Origin: CAYONM01 sp964405325
Lineage (GTDB): Bacteria; Planctomycetota; UBA11346
Direction: 5' to 3'
Assembly: GCA_964405325.1 (NCBI GenBank)
Contig: CAYONM010000014.1
Location: 1-32,175 of the forward strand
Length of the DNA stretch: 32,175 nucleotides
Shown here: positions 1 through 7,398 of the stretch, in pieces
How positions within the stretch are numbered: position 1 is the first letter of the stretch
Layout of the letters: every line of letters starts with the position of its first letter
Program-made: the position numbers and the translations under genes
The notes under the pieces: generated by a model
The model's input: only the letters and a program-made list of their open reading frames with translations
Database searches by the model: none
What the model was told of the DNA's origin: nothing

Positions 1-10
1 CCGTATCGCA

Positions 11-101
11 CTGCCATTACAGCACTTCGCTCGGTCGGCGGATCCTCACGTAGCGATGCTACGCTCCGGTCCGCCTCGGTCGCAAAGCTCTATACTGACA
101 G
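11..101. repeat. Imperfect palindromic repeat element
   Basis: A long inverted repeat is centred on base 56. The core CGTAGC-GAT-GCTACG is perfect, and the arms keep pairing outward: GGCGGA at 37-42 faces TCCGCC at 70-75, AGCACTTCGC at 21-30 faces a near match at 82-91, and CTGCCATTA at 11-19 faces TACTGACAG at 93-101 with 7 of 9 pairs. No convincing coding frame lies here. It resembles a REP/MITE-type intergenic element; the family is not recognised. Confidence 0.55.
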
Positions 102-207
102 CACGCTACGACTTTTCGCGACGATCCTCATGAGGGCTCCGGGCTAGCGGGTCGCTGACCGATCTGCTGATTGGCCGGTACGGTTCCTGCTGAGCAATGA
201 ATTGATG

Positions 208-241
208 AAAAACCACGAGTCGTCTACGGTTCGTGGTTTTT
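208..241. terminator. Bidirectional intrinsic terminator
   Basis: AAAAACCACGA (208-218) and TCGTGGTTTTT (231-241) form a perfect 11-bp stem around a 12-nt loop. The stem base is A/T-rich, so a U-run follows on either strand. It lies 32 nt beyond the stop of the minus-strand isomerase gene and probably ends that transcript. Confidence 0.8.
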
Positions 242-273
242 CATGACCGGACGGAGTTGATCGGTATTCGCGT

Positions 274-1113
274 CTACTGCAGCAGGCTTTGTAACCAGTT
301 CAGGTCCTGGGCGATACGTTCCGGACCCCGATCGAAGCCAGTGAAATTCTCCAGGCAGATGGGGCCTTGGTCATTCCGCTCACGCAGCAGGCGGAAGATT
401 TCGGGCCACTGCACATCGCCTTCACCCAGGGGGGTGGCTTCGGTGCCCAAGCGGCACCAGTGTTCGTCCAGGTGGAAGTGTTTCTTGTCCTTCACGTGTA
501 CGCTGATGAGCAGGTCACCCAGCAGATCCAAACAGACTTCCAAGGGTTCGTTGCCTTCCTGCATACTGTTACCGACGTCGTAGATCACGCCGACCCGGTC
601 GGAGGGAAGGCCGTCCAGCAGGCGAAGGGCGCCGCTGACACAGGAGCAAAGCGTGTTTTCGTGTACCTCGACCACGAAGCGGATGTCCGTGAAGGCTGGC
701 TCGGCGATCAGCTCGTGCCAGGCGGCACGTTCCTCCTCGAAGCGTTGTCGGAGATTGCCGTCTCTGCCGCGAGCCGGCCAGAGCCGCACCGTCTGGCAGG
801 ACATGGCGCGTGCGGCTTGGACCTGCTGGCCGATGATCTCGCGCTGGGTGGCGCGGGCGTAGCCGAGGAGCATGCCCATGGGGAGGCTGTGCTCGCGCAA
901 CAACGTGGCCGTGGGGGCGGTCAGTTCTTCCAGGTGATTCAGGTCCAGAATGGCGGCATTGTTGCCCCAGCTCACTGGTCGGGTGGGGTCATACTGGCTG
1001 GGGCGGCAGGCAAGGTCGATGGCATCGAAGCCGAGCTGTTTCAAGTGCGGAACAAGTTCGGATAATGGTAACCAGGGTGTCGTGGCCGTGGATAGGGTAA
1101 TGGCGCCTGGCAT
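274..1113 (-). CDS. Sugar phosphate isomerase/epimerase (xylose isomerase-like TIM barrel)
   Basis: A 279-residue protein of the AP endonuclease family 2 / xylose isomerase-like TIM-barrel superfamily, whose members isomerise or epimerise sugars and inososes using a divalent metal. Probable metal ligands sit at the expected strand ends: E149 in VVEVHEN, D179 in IYDVGNS, H206 in VHVKDKK and E255 in CLENF. The start at 1113 is chosen because GAGGAGG lies four bases upstream; the frame stays open to 1179, but that adds an unconserved leader. It is transcribed away from the dehydrogenase at 1352, with shared control sequence between them. The context points to carbohydrate or polyol breakdown. 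The substrate cannot be read from sequence; keto-inositol or hydroxypyruvate isomerase-like activity are both possible. Confidence 0.8.
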   Translation of the reverse strand: MPGAITLSTATTPWLPLSELVPHLKQLGFDAIDLACRPSQYDPTRPVSWGNNAAILDLNHLEELTAPTATLLREHSLPMGMLLGYARATQREIIGQQVQAARAMSCQTVRLWPARGRDGNLRQRFEEERAAWHELIAEPAFTDIRFVVEVHENTLCSCVSGALRLLDGLPSDRVGVIYDVGNSMQEGNEPLEVCLDLLGDLLISVHVKDKKHFHLDEHWCRLGTEATPLGEGDVQWPEIFRLLRERNDQGPICLENFTGFDRGPERIAQDLNWLQSLLQ

Positions 1114-1169
1114 GGAGCCTCCTCGCGTCGATGTCCTGGGATCGTGGCCGAGCCATATGATGGTAGCTC

Positions 1170-1198
1170 TTGCAATCATATATGATATAGGATAGATA
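1170..1198 (+). promoter_or_regulatory. Candidate sigma70-type promoter overlapping a 12-bp palindrome
   Basis: TTGCAA (1170-1175) is 17 bp from TAGATA (1193-1198), a fair -35/-10 pair oriented toward the dehydrogenase at 1352. A perfect palindrome, ATCATATATGAT (1175-1186), lies between the two boxes, where a bound repressor would block RNA polymerase. The region is AT-rich compared with its surroundings and sits between two divergent genes. The regulator is unknown; the AraC protein encoded at 2607-3491 is one candidate. Confidence 0.4.
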
Positions 1199-1351
1199 CA
1201 AGTCTGGAGACCATCCGGCCGGGGCGGGCAAAACCGGCGCGGTTTGTGTTGGGGCCTGAGCCTGGGATGGCAAGAGCCGGTCTGGTCAGAGAGCCCTTCG
1301 GCGCTTATCGTGTCAGCGCGGCATCAGCCTGGTTGGATGAAGGAGAGCAGT

Positions 1352-2359
1352 ATGAGCAAGCGTCCAGTGGCTGCCATTATTCTGGGGGCAGGAAACCAGG
1401 AACGGATCTATCCGACTTCGGTGCGTCGTGAATTGGATGCTCTCTGTGCGGTTCGGGTGGAGCACTGCAGCAAGCAGCAGGTGACTGATCACGCCGAAGC
1501 GCTTTCGGATGTACAGCTGCTTTTCAGTGGTTGGGGTCCGCCGCGGCTGGATACCGCCACTCTGGCACTGATGCCCCGTTTGGAAGCGGTGTTCTATGGT
1601 GCCGGCAGTCTGAATCAGCTGGTCTGCGATGATTTCTGGCAGCGGAATGTTGTGGTCTGCTCCGCTTGGGCGGCCAATGCGGTGCCGGTGGCGGAGTTCA
1701 CCTTTGCCCACATTGTTCTCGGCCTGAAGCAGGCGCAGCGGCTGCCGGAATTGCAGCGACAGGCGCGGACGCGGGCGGTGCCAGACGGATTCGACCGGGT
1801 TGGCGCCTACGACAATACGGTTGCTATTATTAGTTTGGGTCAAATTGGCCGACGGGTTGTCGAGTTGCTGAGACATCTGGATGTGCGGGTGCTGGCTTAC
1901 GACCCCTTCTGTTCAGTAGAGCAGGCGCGGCAATTGGGGGTGGAACTGGTCGACCTGGAAACTTGCTTCCGTGACAGTCGGGTGGTGTCGTTGCATACGC
2001 CGTGGCTGCCCGAGACCGAGGGCTTGATCACTGGCGAGCTGCTGGAACAGCTGCCGCCAGGCGGCGTGTTCATCAATACCGCTCGTGGGGCGGTGGTGCG
2101 GGAAGATGAATTGATCGCGTGTTTCCAGCGGCGGCCGGATCTCAGTGCGGTCTTGGATGTGACGTATCCCGAGCCACCAGCTGCGGATTCACCCCTGTAC
2201 GACCTGTCCAATGTCTTTCTGACGCCGCATATCGCTGGCAGTGTCGGCACCGAGTGCGCTCGGATGGGGCACTATATGGTGGACGAATGTCGTCGTTTTC
2301 TTGATGGTGAGCCTTTGCACTGGCAGGTCAGCCAGGAGGCCTTTGCCCGCATGGCGTAA
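1352..2359 (+). CDS. D-2-hydroxyacid dehydrogenase family protein
   Basis: A 335-residue NAD(P)-dependent D-isomer-specific 2-hydroxyacid dehydrogenase. The nucleotide-binding turn is SLGQIGRRV (161-169), with Ser where the first Gly of GxGxxG usually stands. The catalytic triad is present: R245 in NTARGAVV, E274 in YPEPP and H293 in TPHIAGS. The substrate-loop Gly cluster FYGAGSLNQL is at 81-90. The ATG at 1352 is preceded by AGGAGAG; an upstream in-frame extension to 1244 lacks a ribosome site and family similarity. Members reduce 2-ketoacids or oxidise D-2-hydroxyacids such as glycerate; which one applies here is unknown. It is divergent from the isomerase at 274-1113 and convergent with the AraC gene, with a hairpin 100 nt downstream. 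Confidence 0.88.
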   Translation: MSKRPVAAIILGAGNQERIYPTSVRRELDALCAVRVEHCSKQQVTDHAEALSDVQLLFSGWGPPRLDTATLALMPRLEAVFYGAGSLNQLVCDDFWQRNVVVCSAWAANAVPVAEFTFAHIVLGLKQAQRLPELQRQARTRAVPDGFDRVGAYDNTVAIISLGQIGRRVVELLRHLDVRVLAYDPFCSVEQARQLGVELVDLETCFRDSRVVSLHTPWLPETEGLITGELLEQLPPGGVFINTARGAVVREDELIACFQRRPDLSAVLDVTYPEPPAADSPLYDLSNVFLTPHIAGSVGTECARMGHYMVDECRRFLDGEPLHWQVSQEAFARMA

Positions 2360-2462
2360 TTGTGCTGTGGTCGATGTCGGATTTGACGTAGTGAACAATG
2401 TTCGGATTGGCATCGATGAGGGAGACGTCATGCCTGACCGCCCCTTGCGTTTGTTTTGATGA

Positions 2463-2500
2463 CAGAGCGCCATCTGTGAAGATGGTGCTCTGCTTATCTT
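2463..2500. terminator. Intrinsic terminator between convergent genes
   Basis: CAGAGCGCCATC (2463-2474) pairs with GATGGTGCTCTG (2481-2492) around a six-base loop, with one G-T wobble, followed by CTTATCTTT. It lies in the 247-nt interval between the dehydrogenase stop (2359) and the AraC stop (2607), so it could serve either transcript. The rest of that interval shows nothing recognisable. Confidence 0.6.
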
Positions 2501-2606
2501 TCATGGCTGTTTGGCGACTGCCGGCGCCAGGTGTTTTCGTTTGCGGTTTCGGTTCCTGTCGGCGCGGAAAACATCCAGACACCAGTCGCTCGGTGGCATG
2601 CCACGG

Positions 2607-3491
2607 TCACACCCTGCCATACCGCCGCTGGTATTCCCGCGGCGCGATGTCGTAGATTTTCTTGAACTGTTGGCTGAAGGTGAAGGGCTCGGCGTAGCCG
2701 GTGGCGGTGGCAGCTTGTTCGACGCTGGCGCCATCCAGCAGTAAACGCGCAGCTCGCTGCAGGCGGGCGATCAGGCGGTAGTGGACCAGAGACATGCCTT
2801 CGATGGCTGAAAAAGCGCGACGGAGGGTCGGGTAGGAGACCCCTAGCTGGGCCGCCAGCTCCGGGAGCGGGCGGCGATCCCATTCAACTTGCTGTAGGAA
2901 TTCAGCCGCGTGGGCAACCGTGTCGGCATGCGTTTGTCGTCGTCGGCTGCTGGCGATCAGGTCGCGGAAGCAGTCATCCAGCAGCACCGCCAAGCGGCTG
3001 CACAGGGTGGAGCGCGGCAAGCGCTCGCCGTGACGAACAAGATCCTCCAGACGCTCGAAATGCCGGGTGAACAGGTGTTGATCGCCGCCGTGGATGACAT
3101 CGGCGGCTGGGATGATACCGAGATATTCGAAGGACGCGGCCAGGCGTTGGTCCAGTACCAGGTAGAATTCGATGAAGGGTTCCTCGCCGATGGATTCCAG
3201 CCAGCCCTGACGCTCGGGACCGTTCTGATAGCAATCACCCGGTCCCAGGTGGTGCAGGCGATGGTCGTGGTCGTGGTAGCGCACTTGGCCAGATAGGATG
3301 AAGTTGGCGTGATGGTTGCGCCGTCCCGCCCAGTGGAATCGCTGCGGCTGGTTGCCGTGATTGACACAAGCGACGGTGACGAACACGAAACGTCGGGGCG
3401 GTTGTAGGCAGACCTGGACCGCTGGTCGTTCCCAGGGGGGATCCTGGTGGTTGTCGCTTTGATCAGATTTCCTATGTGGTGGTGCAGACAT
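2607..3491 (-). CDS. AraC family transcriptional regulator
   Basis: A 294-residue activator-type protein. Residues about 25-110 form a cupin-like sensor domain rich in His (NHHANFILSGQVRYHDHDHR, then GPGDCYQNGP). The C-terminal 100 residues hold the two helix-turn-helix motifs of the AraC/XylS family: LAAQLGVSYPTLRRAFSAI (212-230) and the signature VEQAATATGYAEPFTFSQQF (257-276) ending in P-REYQRRY. Start choice is uncertain: the frame is open to 3641, but that would overlap the divergent gene at 3617, and no start has a strong ribosome site; the ATG at 3491 gives the usual family length. It probably senses a sugar-derived ligand and controls the flanking oxidoreductase/isomerase operon and perhaps the 274-2359 pair. 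The target is inferred from position only. Confidence 0.88.
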   Translation of the reverse strand: MSAPPHRKSDQSDNHQDPPWERPAVQVCLQPPRRFVFVTVACVNHGNQPQRFHWAGRRNHHANFILSGQVRYHDHDHRLHHLGPGDCYQNGPERQGWLESIGEEPFIEFYLVLDQRLAASFEYLGIIPAADVIHGGDQHLFTRHFERLEDLVRHGERLPRSTLCSRLAVLLDDCFRDLIASSRRRQTHADTVAHAAEFLQQVEWDRRPLPELAAQLGVSYPTLRRAFSAIEGMSLVHYRLIARLQRAARLLLDGASVEQAATATGYAEPFTFSQQFKKIYDIAPREYQRRYGRV

Positions 3492-3616
3492 CACATTCAC
3501 ATGCCAGGAAGAGAGGGTAGATTGCACGATAGAGACGATCGGATCCCAGACTGTGCGCGGGCAGCACCCGTACGCAGAAATGCTAGGCCGACGCTTCATA
3601 AGGAAAGGACCACCGT

Positions 3617-4639
3617 ATGAGCCAGACCTACCGCGTGGCATTCATCGGCTGCGGCAAGCGTGCTCGCGCCCATCTTCCCGGCATTCGCGCCGATGCTCGT
3701 TGCCAGTTGGTGGCGGCCTGCGATGTAGTTGAGGCCAACGCTGCTGCCTTGCTGGAGCAGGCGGCGGTGGACGCGCCGGTCTACACCGATCATCTGGAAA
3801 TGCTCAGCAAGGAGCGGCCGGATGTGGTGATTACACCCTTGTGGACCGGTCTGCATTTGCCGGTGTTTCGCGATTGCGTTCAGGCTGGCGCTAAGGCGGT
3901 GCTGTGCGAAAAACCCATGGCTCCGACCTGGGCTGATTGTCGGGAAATGGCGCGGCTGGCGGAAGAGCGCCGCTGCCTGCTGACCTTTTGTCATCAGCGT
4001 CGCTTCGCCGCGGGCAACCTGCTGGCTCGGCGCTTGCTGGCCGCAGGGGTTTTTGGTCAGGTGGAGCGTATGGATCTCTACTCACCCAAGGGCCTGTTGG
4101 ACTGCGGTACTCATAGCATCGATCAGGCGCTGTCCTTCAACGATGAGCAGCCCGCCAAATGGGTGCTCGCGGCTATGGATACGTCCACCTTCAATACCCC
4201 CTTCGGGATCCACGCCGAAACCCACCTGAACGGGACCATTGTGTTTGCCAATGATGTACGGGCCCACGTGTGGTGTGGCGGTCCAGACCAGGACCTCTTC
4301 ACCGGGGTGCGGGTCATCGGTAGCGAGGGTTTTTTCGAGATCGAATGGGCTGGGCAGTTCAATCGGGCGGTGGTGTATCGGCAGCCGGATTGGCAGCTAC
4401 CCGAGTTGACGGATCAGCCGCCCAGCGAAATGTGTGGCGTGATCAGCAATGCCATCGATTGCTTGCGGAGTGGCGACGAGCCGGAATTGAGTTACCACAA
4501 GACCCTGCGTAACAACGAGATCATTTTTGCCATGTTTGAGTCGGTGCGGCAGCGTCGTCGGATCGAACTGCCGATCGTCATCGACGATCATCCGCTGGAG
4601 GCGATGATTGCCAGCGGTACGATACCAATCAGCGAGTGA
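3617..4639 (+). CDS. Gfo/Idh/MocA family oxidoreductase
   Basis: A 340-residue NAD(P)-dependent dehydrogenase. The N-terminal Rossmann fold starts with VAFIGCGKRARAH (7-19) and has the family hallmark EKPMA (98-102), whose Lys takes part in catalysis. The C-terminal half is the alpha/beta substrate-binding domain, with a probable active-site region LDCGTHSIDQAL giving the conserved D-xxx-H pattern. Family members oxidise or epimerise sugars, inositols or glycosides. The ATG follows AGGAAAGGAC. It is divergent from the AraC gene with 125 nt between starts and lies 10 nt ahead of a TIM-barrel isomerase, so the two probably form one operon. The pairing resembles sugar or inositol degradation modules; the substrate is not determinable. 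Confidence 0.9.
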   Translation: MSQTYRVAFIGCGKRARAHLPGIRADARCQLVAACDVVEANAAALLEQAAVDAPVYTDHLEMLSKERPDVVITPLWTGLHLPVFRDCVQAGAKAVLCEKPMAPTWADCREMARLAEERRCLLTFCHQRRFAAGNLLARRLLAAGVFGQVERMDLYSPKGLLDCGTHSIDQALSFNDEQPAKWVLAAMDTSTFNTPFGIHAETHLNGTIVFANDVRAHVWCGGPDQDLFTGVRVIGSEGFFEIEWAGQFNRAVVYRQPDWQLPELTDQPPSEMCGVISNAIDCLRSGDEPELSYHKTLRNNEIIFAMFESVRQRRRIELPIVIDDHPLEAMIASGTIPISE

Positions 4640-4649
4640 AAGGGACAGC

Positions 4650-5438
4650 ATGCTACATTTCGGTCTGATTCCGACCAATATGAAGGCGGCCTTCGATGCC
4701 GATGCGCCAGCAGCCTTGCGCGAGCTACGTCAACTAGGTTACCAGAGTATCGAAAGTGGCAATATTGCCGAACATCTCGGTGGTGCCGATGTTCCGGCGG
4801 CCTGCGGCCTGTCTCTGAACTGGGATGACCTGCCAGGGACCTGGGATTATCTGAGCGAAGGCGGCAGTTGGGATCCGAGCGGGATGCATGCCTCCTTGGA
4901 TGAGAAGATCGCAGCGGTTCAGCATCTGGGGGGGACGTACCTGGTGCTGTATTGGGGGCCGTCGGAAAGCCGCGAGCAGATGGTGCGCTTGGCGGCAATT
5001 CTCGATGCTATCGGCGAGCGCGTTGCCGCCGCCGGGCTGCGTTTCTGTTACCACAACCACGATCACGAGTTCAATGCGGTGTTCGACGGGGTCCGCGGCC
5101 ACGATCTGCTGGTCGCCGCCTGCGATCCGGAACGGGTCTCTTTTCAGTTGGATCTGGGCTGGGTGCGCTACGGCGGCGAAGACCCCGCTGCGTGCATCCG
5201 TCGTCTGGCTGGACGCGTGCCGACAGTGCATTTGCGCGATGTCGCCACGTTGGCCGAGCGCGGCTGTTTTGCGATTCCAGGAACCGGCATTCTGGATATG
5301 GCCGAGCTCTGGCAGGCTTGTAGCGATAGTGGTGTCGAATATATTATTTTTGAGCCACACAAGGTGGCGACTCTGCAGCCGATGCAGGTCAACGCTGCCA
5401 CTGCCTGGAACCTGCGCGCGCTGGGCCTGGTCGAATAG
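4650..5438 (+). CDS. Sugar phosphate isomerase/epimerase (TIM barrel)
   Basis: A 262-residue xylose isomerase-like TIM barrel. The characteristic strand FCYHNHDHEF (132-141) supplies H135/H137 and E140. Further conserved positions are D168 in FQLDLGWVRYGG, H194 in VHLRD, the loop GTGILD (211-216), and E235 in IIFEPHK. The ATG at 4650 follows AAGGGACAGC; an in-frame start at 4608 would overlap the upstream gene and has no ribosome site. It sits 10 nt after the Gfo/Idh gene and probably shares its transcript. It is not a close copy of the other barrel at 274-1113: this one has the YHNHxxEF signature of the more common IolE/YcjR-like branch, so the two may act at different steps. It ends 6 nt from the convergent RusA-like gene. 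Confidence 0.87.
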   Translation: MLHFGLIPTNMKAAFDADAPAALRELRQLGYQSIESGNIAEHLGGADVPAACGLSLNWDDLPGTWDYLSEGGSWDPSGMHASLDEKIAAVQHLGGTYLVLYWGPSESREQMVRLAAILDAIGERVAAAGLRFCYHNHDHEFNAVFDGVRGHDLLVAACDPERVSFQLDLGWVRYGGEDPAACIRRLAGRVPTVHLRDVATLAERGCFAIPGTGILDMAELWQACSDSGVEYIIFEPHKVATLQPMQVNAATAWNLRALGLVE

Positions 5439-5444
5439 AGTCGC

Positions 5445-5819
5445 TTACCCGATTGTTTCCGGTTCCTGCCAGGCACAGAATTCCAATTCGGTCCGTTCGT
5501 CCTTGCGGGGCACCTGGATCTGCTCGTAGCGGCAGGAGAACCAGCGCGGGCTGTCATCCTTCAGGTAGCCCAGGCGGATCAGGCTGTCGGGGATGGGCTT
5601 GGCGCCGCCAACCAGGTTGGCGTAATCCAGAAGCCGGTTGCGGTAGCTGCGGATGATCAGGCCTACCGGCTCCTGTACCGCGGAGCGCGGCGGCAGGTGG
5701 CTGCGTAGTAGGATGAACCAGGCATCGCGTTCGGTACGGTAGCGGCTCCAGTGCCGGTAGTGCAGCTGGTTCTGGCTTGGGACGCGACGGTTCAGGGTGA
5801 CGGTGCCGGTCGGAGTCAT
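5445..5819 (-). CDS. RusA-like protein with an altered active site
   Basis: A 124-residue protein that resembles the RusA family of Holliday-junction resolvases. It has the N-terminal NRRVPSQNQLHYRHW segment and the central LLDYANLVGGAKPIPDSL-RLGYLKDDSP block, which matches the RusA pattern D-x-D-N-L...D-x-L...G...DD. The acidic positions are D65, D78, D88 and D89. The second Asp of the D-x-D-N motif is Ala here (A67), so catalysis may be lost or altered. The start is fixed by ATGA overlap with the preceding gene, which indicates translational coupling. It is the last gene of the LysM/phosphatase operon, an odd place for a resolvase; most RusA proteins are phage-borne, and no phage genes are visible. 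Confidence 0.55.
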   Translation of the reverse strand: MTPTGTVTLNRRVPSQNQLHYRHWSRYRTERDAWFILLRSHLPPRSAVQEPVGLIIRSYRNRLLDYANLVGGAKPIPDSLIRLGYLKDDSPRWFSCRYEQIQVPRKDERTELEFCAWQEPETIG

Positions 5820-6550
5820 CGGCCCCATTCGCCGGTGGTGGCTGAGCGATTGGCGACCAGGCGGGGTTGGCTGAAGCGCCGGTGGTGCTCCTGATGCATT
5901 TCCAGGCGGACGTAGCCCTCTTGTCCGGCGTCTTGCCAGAAGCCTTCGGGCCCTTCTATGGTGGCGGCTTCCAGGCCACCCTTCACCACCACGCTGACGG
6001 CGTTGTTGGGGGCCGCGCTCAGGCGCCAGCGACAACCTTTGGGGCTCTCTTCGAAATGTTCCATGTCGACACCGTCGCCAGAGGTGAAGGCACCGTAGCT
6101 GATGGCGGTCAGGAAACTGGCGGCGTTCGGTTGCGTCAGTTGAGAGCAGATGTCCTGGTATACGCCGTACACCGGCAAGCCGCTGGAGAGGGCGGCGTCC
6201 CAGCAGCTACGGTCGGATTCGGAGCGGATGCCGATCAGCCGGACTCCCTGGAGTGCGGTCATCTGGTCCCGACCCAGGGCTTGGGCTGGATTGTCCAGCA
6301 TCAGCACCACGTCTTCGTGCTGATTGCGTGCCCATTGTTGGATTCGGGCCAGGGCGCCGATGACCGGCTCGCTGGGTTCAGGGGTCGGCAGCGGGTTGAG
6401 TCGCTTGGCGGCAAAACAGCGCATGCGCAGATCGGCATCGCTACAGCGCCAGTGCCAGGCCAGGGCTGTCAACGGCAGGGTGCCGGCATCAGCGAGTTGG
6501 ATCTGGAGGAGGTCATCGCGGATGGACCACGGATTGCATCGACATTCCAT
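5816..6550 (-). CDS. Hypothetical protein, PHP-like fold without metal site
   Basis: A 244-residue protein with no confident family. Residues 100-190 resemble the later half of PHP phosphoesterases: GVRLIGIRSESD, then CWDAALSSGLPVYGVYQDIC (where PHP proteins have WDxLLxxGxxVxGVAxDD), then FLTAISYGAFTSGDGVDM. The N-terminal HxH and other His ligands of active PHP enzymes are absent, so an enzymatic role is doubtful; it may be a sensory or scaffold domain. The C-terminal 60 residues look like a beta-rich tail. It begins 18 nt after the STAS gene and overlaps the RusA-like gene by ATGA. Its place in a partner-switching operon suggests it belongs to that pathway, but this is inference only. Confidence 0.6.
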   Translation of the reverse strand: MECRCNPWSIRDDLLQIQLADAGTLPLTALAWHWRCSDADLRMRCFAAKRLNPLPTPEPSEPVIGALARIQQWARNQHEDVVLMLDNPAQALGRDQMTALQGVRLIGIRSESDRSCWDAALSSGLPVYGVYQDICSQLTQPNAASFLTAISYGAFTSGDGVDMEHFEESPKGCRWRLSAAPNNAVSVVVKGGLEAATIEGPEGFWQDAGQEGYVRLEMHQEHHRRFSQPRLVANRSATTGEWGR

Positions 6551-6568
6551 GTTGGAATTCCCGGTCGC

Positions 6569-6934
6569 TTACAGTGGTTTGCGCTTGTATTTGAGGATCA
6601 TGTCCTGAGCAGATGGCTGCAAATCAAAGACCTTATGCAATTTGGTGACCTTGAACAACGGCAGCAGACTGGGGGAGAGGCCGCAGATGCACATGCGGCC
6701 TTTGACGCGCACGATTTTTTTATGCAGAGCGATCAGTTTACCGAGCATGGCGGAGCTCATGTTGGTGACTTTGCTCACTTCCAGGACCAGGCTGATTTTG
6801 GGAACCAGATCCGTTTGTCGCATCAGCGCGTCGCCCAGAGTGGCGATGTCGTTCACGTCCAGCCAACGATCTTTGAGAATCTGGAACCAGACCACGCTGT
6901 CGTATGTTTCCACCGTGTAAGCCGGTCGACTCAT
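6569..6934 (-). CDS. STAS domain protein, anti-sigma factor antagonist (RsbV/SpoIIAA-like)
   Basis: A 121-residue single STAS domain. In partner switching, such a protein binds an anti-sigma kinase when dephosphorylated and is released when phosphorylated on a conserved Ser. The expected site is in VTNMSSAMLGKL (56-67), with S60 the likely phospho-acceptor; the usual D-S-S-G-L-G is here M-S-S-A-M-L, so the acidic neighbour is missing. The C-terminal CICGLSPSLLPLFKVTKLHKVFDL segment is typical of the fold. It overlaps the RsbW-like gene by ATGA and follows the SpoIIE phosphatase gene, so kinase, antagonist and phosphatase are encoded together. The output (a sigma factor or other effector) is not encoded nearby. 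Confidence 0.87.
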   Translation of the reverse strand: MSRPAYTVETYDSVVWFQILKDRWLDVNDIATLGDALMRQTDLVPKISLVLEVSKVTNMSSAMLGKLIALHKKIVRVKGRMCICGLSPSLLPLFKVTKLHKVFDLQPSAQDMILKYKRKPL

Positions 6935-7398
6935 GCTTCACGCTCCTGTTGATCATGTTTGCGCCTGATCAGCACGGCACAACTGCCGCCTCGGTAGTAG
7001 CGCAGTTCGTCCAGCCATTGTTGCATGATCAGAATGCCACGGCCATGTTCCAGCAGTAACGAGCTGTCGTCGTCGGGATCGGGAACCTGCTCGCGATGGA
7101 AACCTTCGCCGCGATCGTCCACCTGCAGGATCCAGTATTCGTCTTGCCCCCAGAGCCGCAGCTCCACCTCGAGCGTCGGTTCACCCTCGTTACCGTGCAG
7201 CATGGCATTCACCACCACCTCATCCAGGCACAGGGTCAGCCAGTGCTCCTCGCTGCGTTCGACCCAGCCCGATTCGGTGAGGTGGGCGACCAGCTCGTCA
7301 ATCAGTTCGGCTTTGTGGTCCAGGCGCGAGGGCATGATCCGGTGTAGGATCAGCTCACCGAAAGCAGGCGGTTTTTCGGCTTGGATGTACAGGCTCAC
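6931..7398 (-). CDS. RsbW-like serine kinase / anti-sigma factor (HATPase_c_2)
   Basis: A 155-residue GHKL-type ATPase. The N box is LCLDEVVVNAMLHGN (81-95), G1 is VDDRGEGF (113-120) and G2 is HGRGILIM (138-145), the full ATP site of the RsbW/SpoIIAB group. Such proteins bind a sigma factor or other client and phosphorylate their STAS partner, here the adjacent 6569-6934 product. The GTG start overlaps the stop of the phosphatase gene (GTGA at 7395-7398) and the stop overlaps the STAS start, so production of the three proteins is probably kept in step. The client is unknown. Confidence 0.88.
   Translation of the reverse strand: MSLYIQAEKPPAFGELILHRIMPSRLDHKAELIDELVAHLTESGWVERSEEHWLTLCLDEVVVNAMLHGNEGEPTLEVELRLWGQDEYWILQVDDRGEGFHREQVPDPDDDSSLLLEHGRGILIMQQWLDELRYYRGGSCAVLIRRKHDQQEREA

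Noticed and set aside
2398..2655. Plus-strand open frame of 85 codons between the dehydrogenase and AraC genes
   Set aside because: It covers the terminator hairpin and overlaps the AraC 3' end on the other strand, with no similarity or ribosome site.
5867..6952. Plus-strand open frame of 361 codons across the PHP-like and STAS genes
   Set aside because: The minus-strand genes have family motifs, ribosome sites and four-base overlaps; the plus-strand frame has none.
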